Shown here in pieces: positions 8,280 through 12,099 of a stretch of DNA of 12,099 nt. Every line of letters starts with the position of its first letter. Position 1 is the stretch's first letter. Both the position numbers and the translations under genes were made by a program. Under the pieces are notes generated by a model. It worked only from the letters and a program-made list of their open reading frames with translations, was not told the DNA's origin and made no database searches. The stretch comes from Phycisphaerales bacterium (GTDB lineage: Bacteria; Planctomycetota; Phycisphaerae; UBA1845): contig JAUWNF010000046.1 in NCBI GenBank assembly GCA_030612785.1, positions 1 to 12,099 of the forward strand, read 5' to 3'.

Positions 8280-10606
8280 GGGCGGGCCGTCCTGAGTGCT
8301 GAGTCCTGAGTGCTGAGTCCCGGGGGGACGCCCGGTTTGCGCCCCCCGCGTCCTTGGTCACGCCCATGTCCATGGCGCATCGCCAGCCACGTTTCGCACA
8401 TCAGCAGGATCAGCACGGCGTAAGCAATCCCCGGTCCGAGTTCGCGTGCGCCGGGCGTGCGCGCCTGGGCGGTGAGTTCTTCCGGGTCACTTACGTACGT
8501 AAACGGAACGTCGAGCGCCTTGGCGAGCGCGGACTGGTCGGTGGGTTTGAGGTCGCTCTCGGCCGGCGGCGGATTCACCGCCACTGTTTGCGCGGCGCTG
8601 CCGACCAGCGTGGTGTACAGACCCGCCCGTTCCGTGTCGGCATAGCGAAGTTCAAACCCTCCTTCGTCAGCGGTCCGCCGTGGGGGGACGACCGCCAACG
8701 ACGCGTCCGCCGTATCCCCGCTGGGGAGGCGCACGCGAAACGACATGGACGATTCGCCGGGCGCGAGGCGGCGCACGATCGGCCGGCCCACTTCGATATT
8801 ACGACTGTGGGCTTGTGGTTGGGCGAGATAGGTGACCAGATTCATCATCAACGAGACGTAATCGCCCTTGGCCGGCAGGTTGTTCCAGGCCATGTCAGCG
8901 CTGGTGGTCACGAAGCAACTGCGCCCGGCGCCTCGTTGACGGATCACGATGGCCGGCACTTGGTCGGTGTAGCGGAGTACGACCTCGGCCGCCGGGTCGT
9001 TTAGTTCGATGGGCATGCGCCGCTCGACGCGGGCCATAAACACCCCGCTGGTCGCCACCCTTTCGAAGTCCGCCAACACCGGGTGTACGATCTCGTCTTT
9101 GGCAAAGCCGAGTGCGGTCTGGGCGGGACCGGTCCGCCCGATCCCGCCTTGCGCCGGTTTCAACTTGCCCGGCAGGATGCCCTCTCCGGCGGCGTGCCCG
9201 AACCGGTTATAGTGGTCGAGGTTGACCGCCTCGCCCGCGAACACGAGTAGCCCGCCGCCGTGCTCCACATACGTCCGCAGGCGTTGCCAGATATCCTCGT
9301 CGATACGTTCCACGTTGCATAAAACCACAACCTGATAGGCGGAAAGGATCTCCCCGCCGAGTTCCAGGTCGGAGATCGCCTTGGGAGACACAATACTGTC
9401 ACTTCGAGACCCGGGCCACGGGTTCAAAGCCGTCAGCAGATAGCCCGCCTGGCCGGACAGGCGCGTTTTTCCGGGGGCCCCGTCCACCACCAGCACGTCC
9501 AAGGACTCGGTCACCTCCAGGGCGAGCAAACGGTCGTTGTCCAGCGCCAGCCGATCGGCGGGACCGGCGTCCAGGCAGGCGCGCACCGCGTGGAAGCCTG
9601 CCGAATCGAAGACCATCGAGAAGGTCACCGTCTCCACCTGCCCCGGCTCCAAGGTGGGCAGGGCAATGCGCCGTTCAACACGCTGGTCCCGATGAATCTG
9701 TAGCACCGCGTCGCGCACGTCGGTGACGCCGTAGTTGATCACTTCCGCGGTGAAACGCAGCGGGATGCGCGGCGCCGTCACCGTAGATCCGAGCGCCAGA
9801 CGCGAGATACCCACATTGGTCGCCGGCGGGTCGCCCAGCGGAACCAGTACCAAAGCGGCTTGCTCCGCAACCTTACGAGCCGCGACCGCAAAAGAGCGGT
9901 CTTTCCCTCCGTCGCTTGCTCCACTCCCCCCCGACCACGCACCACCGGCCATATCAGAGATCACGTACACGCACCGGTTGTCCGGGGCGGCGGACGACTT
10001 CTTCAACAGGTCCAGCGCCCGGTCCAGCCCGCCGGTCAAGTCGGTGGCGCGCTGCGTCAGCGGGAGGTTGGCCAACGCCTGGCGAATCCGGCGGCGGTCG
10101 AGCGAAGGGTAGTCAATCACCGCCGAGGCGGGAGCGGCTAATGACACAATGCTGACCTCATCGGTTTTTGAGAAGGAATCGAGCAACCCCCCCACGACCT
10201 CGCGCGCCAAGTCGTACACCGACCCGCGGGCTTGAACCCGCGCGGCCCCTAGGTCCTCATCGCCTGTCGAGGCCCCCATCGACCCACTGTTGTCAAGTAG
10301 GATGACGCGGTGAAAGTGGGACCGCCCCACCGGAAGAAACCGCGACGCGCTGACGTAGGGGCGCGCTACCACCAGACCAAGCAGCACGATCACCAGGACG
10401 CGAACCGCGAACAGGAGCCATTGCTCCAAGCGCATGCGCCGCGACCGCCGCCGGGCAGCGGTGAGCAGAAACGCCATCGCGGCCCAGTCCACCCGGCGGT
10501 GACGTCGGCGGTTGATCAGATGAATAATCAGCGGGATCAGCCCCGCTGCCAGTCCCGCAAGCGCCAGGCCGGGGTGCAACATCGAAATCGTGGACCCGAC
10601 GACCAT
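8276..10606 (-). CDS. BatA-like protein: aerotolerance N-terminal membrane domain plus VWA domain
   Basis: From the ATG at 10606 the protein has 776 residues. The N-terminus shows the BatA signature: a membrane helix (about 12-30) ending in HLINRRRHRRVDW, then FLL, and a second helix at about 62-81. The VWA domain (about 98-260) carries MIDAS residues DNSGS (105-109), a threonine in RATDLTGG (186-193) and D218 in ISDMAG. A beta-sandwich and a glutamine-amidotransferase-like fold follow (about 368-465, with GGGLLVFAGE), without a nucleophile cysteine there. The last membrane helix is at about 725-743. A GTG at 10636 extends the frame by 10 residues but lacks a binding site, while this ATG has GGAAGG five bases upstream. 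The final residues (GLSTQDSALRTARP) come from a heptamer repeat. This is the first gene of the operon here, coupled to the next by ATGA. Confidence 0.9.
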   Translation of the reverse strand: MVVGSTISMLHPGLALAGLAAGLIPLIIHLINRRRHRRVDWAAMAFLLTAARRRSRRMRLEQWLLFAVRVLVIVLLGLVVARPYVSASRFLPVGRSHFHRVILLDNSGSMGASTGDEDLGAARVQARGSVYDLAREVVGGLLDSFSKTDEVSIVSLAAPASAVIDYPSLDRRRIRQALANLPLTQRATDLTGGLDRALDLLKKSSAAPDNRCVYVISDMAGGAWSGGSGASDGGKDRSFAVAARKVAEQAALVLVPLGDPPATNVGISRLALGSTVTAPRIPLRFTAEVINYGVTDVRDAVLQIHRDQRVERRIALPTLEPGQVETVTFSMVFDSAGFHAVRACLDAGPADRLALDNDRLLALEVTESLDVLVVDGAPGKTRLSGQAGYLLTALNPWPGSRSDSIVSPKAISDLELGGEILSAYQVVVLCNVERIDEDIWQRLRTYVEHGGGLLVFAGEAVNLDHYNRFGHAAGEGILPGKLKPAQGGIGRTGPAQTALGFAKDEIVHPVLADFERVATSGVFMARVERRMPIELNDPAAEVVLRYTDQVPAIVIRQRGAGRSCFVTTSADMAWNNLPAKGDYVSLMMNLVTYLAQPQAHSRNIEVGRPIVRRLAPGESSMSFRVRLPSGDTADASLAVVPPRRTADEGGFELRYADTERAGLYTTLVGSAAQTVAVNPPPAESDLKPTDQSALAKALDVPFTYVSDPEELTAQARTPGARELGPGIAYAVLILLMCETWLAMRHGHGRDQGRGGRKPGVPPGLSTQDSALRTARP
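8292..8319. repeat. Four tandem heptamers CTGAGTG/CTGAGTC encoding a protein tail
   Basis: The plus strand reads CTGAGTG, CTGAGTC, CTGAGTG, CTGAGTC without interruption, that is, two copies of a 14-base unit. It lies in the last codons of the BatA-like gene, directly before the next start codon, and supplies the residues LSTQDSAL. It also supplies an AGGA about 10 bases before the next gene's ATG, which may serve as ribosome binding site. A related GAGTGCTGAGTTC occurs at 11938-11950. Confidence 0.85.
8321..8348. repeat. Strong hairpin in the 3' end of the BatA-like gene
   Basis: CGGGGGG (8321-8327) pairs with CCCCCCG (8342-8348). The stem continues with CGC (8329-8331) and GCG (8339-8341) after one bulged A, around the loop CCGGTTT. 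It is adjacent to the heptamer array and encodes part of the basic cytoplasmic tail (GGRKPGVPPG). There is no T-run, and the reading frame continues, so it is not a simple terminator. It could slow ribosomes or modulate coupling to the next gene. Confidence 0.65.
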
Positions 10607-10611
10607 GAACA

Positions 10612-10617
10612 CCTTCC
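10612..10617 (-). promoter_or_regulatory. Strong ribosome binding site that decides the BatA-like start
   Basis: GGAAGG on the minus strand lies five bases (TGTTC) before the ATG at 10606-10604. The in-frame GTG at 10636 and the ATG at 10582 have no comparable site, so this fixes the start at 10606. Confidence 0.75.
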
Positions 10618-10701
10618 GTAGTATCTTCCCGCTCACTGATCAGACTGTCGCGACACCCGGTCTCGTTTTTGCTGAGTATTTCGGCGTTGTGGCGTTGAGT
10701 A

Positions 10702-10730
10702 ATTGTCTAGCGGCCGGCGACGCTTTGCAA
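10702..10730 (-). promoter_or_regulatory. Candidate promoter of the VWA operon
   Basis: On the minus strand TTGCAA (10730-10725) and GACAAT (10707-10702) are separated by 17 bases. Each matches the housekeeping sigma consensus at four of six positions. It lies about 100 bases before the BatA-like start in the only gap large enough for an operon promoter. The spacer contains a partial copy of the TAGCGGCCGGCG repeat word. Similarity alone cannot prove use, and planctomycetal promoters are poorly defined. Confidence 0.25.
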
Positions 10731-10748
10731 GGAAGGGACCAGGCTCTG

Positions 10749-10815
10749 TCTGACAACTTCTGTAGCGGCCGTCGGCCTGCGAGACGCAGGCCGCTACAAG
10801 AACCGGGTTGTCAGA
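10749..10815. repeat. Nested palindromic element between the M50 gene and the VWA operon
   Basis: The core is TGTAGCGGCC (10761-10770) against GGCCGCTACA (10789-10798), a perfect 10-base inverted repeat. Inside, GGCCTGCG (10774-10781) pairs with CGCAGGCC (10785-10792) around the loop AGA. The bases GGCC at 10789-10792 belong to both stems, so the two pairings exclude each other. Further out, TCTGACAAC (10749-10757) and GTTGTCAGA (10807-10815) form a third inverted pair. It lies about 75-140 bases past the M50 stop codon, so it could insulate that gene from the operon. No clear T-run follows on the minus strand. Confidence 0.85.
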
Positions 10816-10888
10816 ACCTAGGCAAAACGATAGTCTGGCGAGGGAGCGAACCAGGAAGCGGAATCCTGCTACGCGTAGATCCGATGGG

Positions 10889-11935
10889 TCAGCGGTTTTC
10901 GGTGGCTTGGCGGCGCTGGGTCTCTTCTTCGAGGAAGCGACGCTCGCCCGAGGTGAGGGATGCCAAGCCGTGCTCGCGAACCTTGGTCAAGACCTGGTCC
11001 AAGCGGGCGGCGCGCTCCTCGGCTTCGCGTTGGGCGCGGGCCCGGCGGCGGGCTTCCTTCTGCATACGGCGCCGCTCGAGGAAGCCAGGCTCTTTGGGCG
11101 AAGCTCCGTTTGCCTGTTCCAGCGAGGTGTAACCCTGGGAGAAGTCGTACCCGAACGGCCCGGTTTCCATCTCGCCCATCATCTGCAACTGGCGGCGTTG
11201 CTGCCAGCAGGTCATGTATCCGAAGACGGCGATGAACAGCAGCAAGTAATGCTCCGTCAGGACACCGGCCAAGCCGAATACGATCGCACCCACCATGCCG
11301 ATCCCCGAGGCGAGTGAGGTCGATCGGCCGAAGCCCATGCGAGGCCAGAGGAGGTTTTGCAGTGCCCGCCCGCCGTCCAGCGGATAAACCGGTAGCAGAT
11401 TGAACAACAGGAGCATGTAGTTCAACCCGAAGAAGACCACCAGCCAGTATTGCACGGACCACGCGCTCAGACTGAAACCGTCAAAGGCAAGGGGGCGAAA
11501 CGGATTGAGCGGGTTCCACGGTACGGCTGCGATCGACCCGGTCCAGGCGACCAGCACGACGGCGGTGAGCAGGCAGAACACCACGTTCACCGCGGGGCCC
11601 GCAACCGTGGTTGCCAGGTGTGCCCGCCAATTGTGTGGTGGGGCGACGTAGGCCAGACCGCCCAGCGGCCACATGAGAATCTCGGTGGCTTCGCCGCCGG
11701 CGGAGCGGCATCCGAAACAATGACCGAATTCATGGATCAAGACTATCAAGAACAACAGCGCGATCTGAATCGCACCGTCGGCCAGCCCGCCACCACTCTC
11801 TCCCAGGCTCCGGGCCAGCACGATGATTGCACCGAACACGAACAGCACGTGGACGCGAAGGTTGATCTGAAAGAGTCGTCCGACCCCGAACGACCAGTTC
11901 ATCGGATTGTCCAAAGCTCGCGATCGCCCGTTCAT
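10889..11935 (-). CDS. M50 family (site-2 type) intramembrane zinc metalloprotease
   Basis: The protein has 348 residues. Membrane segments lie at about 27-43, 53-68, 110-131, 162-180, 208-224 and 229-242. The zinc motif HEFGH (68-72) lies in the second helix, and NLLPVYPLDGGR (179-190) supplies the third metal ligand D187, so the active site is complete. PLGGLAYV (90-97) and AGPAVN (112-117) are typical of the family. The cytoplasmic tail (from about 285) is strongly charged and ends LDQVLTKVREHGLASLTSGERRFLEEE, resembling a short tail domain (DUF6576-like) found on rhomboid and M50 proteins. Homologues usually begin near MNWSFGVGRLF, so the ATG at 11902 is a good alternative start; neither start has a clear binding site. 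A likely role is regulated cleavage of membrane proteins. It is separated from the VWA operon by about 280 bases and probably transcribed independently. Confidence 0.9.
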   Translation of the reverse strand: MNGRSRALDNPMNWSFGVGRLFQINLRVHVLFVFGAIIVLARSLGESGGGLADGAIQIALLFLIVLIHEFGHCFGCRSAGGEATEILMWPLGGLAYVAPPHNWRAHLATTVAGPAVNVVFCLLTAVVLVAWTGSIAAVPWNPLNPFRPLAFDGFSLSAWSVQYWLVVFFGLNYMLLLFNLLPVYPLDGGRALQNLLWPRMGFGRSTSLASGIGMVGAIVFGLAGVLTEHYLLLFIAVFGYMTCWQQRRQLQMMGEMETGPFGYDFSQGYTSLEQANGASPKEPGFLERRRMQKEARRRARAQREAEERAARLDQVLTKVREHGLASLTSGERRFLEEETQRRQATENR

Positions 11936-11937
11936 GA

Positions 11938-11950
11938 GAGTGCTGAGTTC
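11938..11950. repeat. Heptamer-type repeat fragment upstream of the M50 gene
   Basis: GAGTGCTGAGTTC matches GAGTGCTGAGTCC of the array at 8292-8320 at 12 of 13 positions. It abuts the M50 start at 11935 and occupies the place where a ribosome binding site would be expected, which may favour the later start at 11902. It lies ten bases from the palindromic element that begins at 11960. Confidence 0.5.
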
Positions 11951-11959
11951 TAACTCGAA

Positions 11960-12018
11960 TGTAGCGGCCGGCGTCTCGCCGGCCGTCCCCTCGGCCTGCG
12001 AGACGCCGGCCGCGACAC
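11960..12018. repeat. Palindromic REP-like element upstream of the M50 gene
   Basis: TGTAGCGGCCGGCGTCTCG (11960-11978) is mirrored by CGAGACGCCGGCCGCGACA (11999-12017) with one mismatch. Inside the left arm, GGCCGGCG (11966-11973) pairs with CGCCGGCC (11977-11984) around TCT. The right half reads GGCCTGCG-AGA-CGCCGGCC, a hairpin with one mismatch that looks like a hybrid of the GGCCTGCG and GGCCGGCG variants seen elsewhere in the window. The remaining bases to the window end (12019-12099) hold no gene I can support. Confidence 0.85.
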
Positions 12019-12099
12019 CTTCACAACCGATCGCCGCGCCCGGCGTCGTCCTCTTGGCGGGGAAGGGCGTCGGGGGCTTGGAGGAGGGGGTTTTTCTCG

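Noticed and set aside
10223..10245. Hairpin-like CGCGGG-CTTGAA-CCCGCG inside the BatA-like VWA domain, as another inserted repeat
   Set aside because: The stem is only six bases in GC-rich coding DNA, there is no second copy, and there is no boundary direct repeat.
12021..12098. Possible C-terminal end of another minus-strand gene (ending DDAGRGDRL at a TGA beside the repeat)
   Set aside because: Only 25 codons are visible, no family is recognisable, and other frames are open over the same bases.

Overview
The window looks like a chromosomal piece of a GC-rich Planctomycetota bacterium, probably an uncultivated lineage. The phylum call rests on gene content: paired von Willebrand A (VWA) membrane proteins of the BatA type, a very long DUF4175-like coiled-coil membrane protein, a small secreted protein ending in a WGxLPxRxRDELLQG motif, and a squalene-cyclase-fold protein, all in one run. 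This is inference from family knowledge; no rRNA or marker gene is present. All six genes I support lie on the minus strand, so the biological reading order runs from high to low coordinates. The long open frames on the plus strand are GC-driven shadows.

Layout in reading order. At 12099-11936 there is a palindromic repeat and possibly the end of a neighbouring gene. At 11935-10889 is an M50 (site-2 type) membrane metalloprotease. An intergenic gap of about 280 bases carries another palindromic repeat, a candidate promoter and a strong ribosome binding site. A five-gene operon follows: a BatA-like VWA protein (10606-8276), a second VWA protein with a glutamine-amidotransferase-like domain (8279-5811, ATGA overlap), the DUF4175-like protein (5721-2152), the small WGxLP protein (2073-1438) and the squalene-cyclase-fold protein (1441-206, ATGA overlap). 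Positions 205-1 are non-coding and hold another palindromic repeat.

The operon resembles the planctomycetal part of the MoxR/DUF58/BatA cluster, a cell-envelope system thought to pair an AAA+ ATPase with VWA proteins. The MoxR ATPase and DUF58 genes that usually head it are not in this window. The proteins are predicted to be membrane-anchored or exported, which suggests one envelope assembly with a MIDAS-bearing VWA pair, a coiled-coil scaffold and two secreted partners. Its substrate is unknown.

The most unusual signal is the repeats. Several palindromic elements share TGTAGCG/CGCTACA ends. One lies in frame inside the coding sequence of the squalene-cyclase-fold gene, between the signal peptide and the folded domain, bounded by a 5-base direct repeat exactly 54 codons apart. 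A different repeat array encodes the last residues of the BatA-like protein, and a possible degenerate relative lies in the DUF4175-like gene. This recalls the protein-invading palindromic elements known from Rickettsia.
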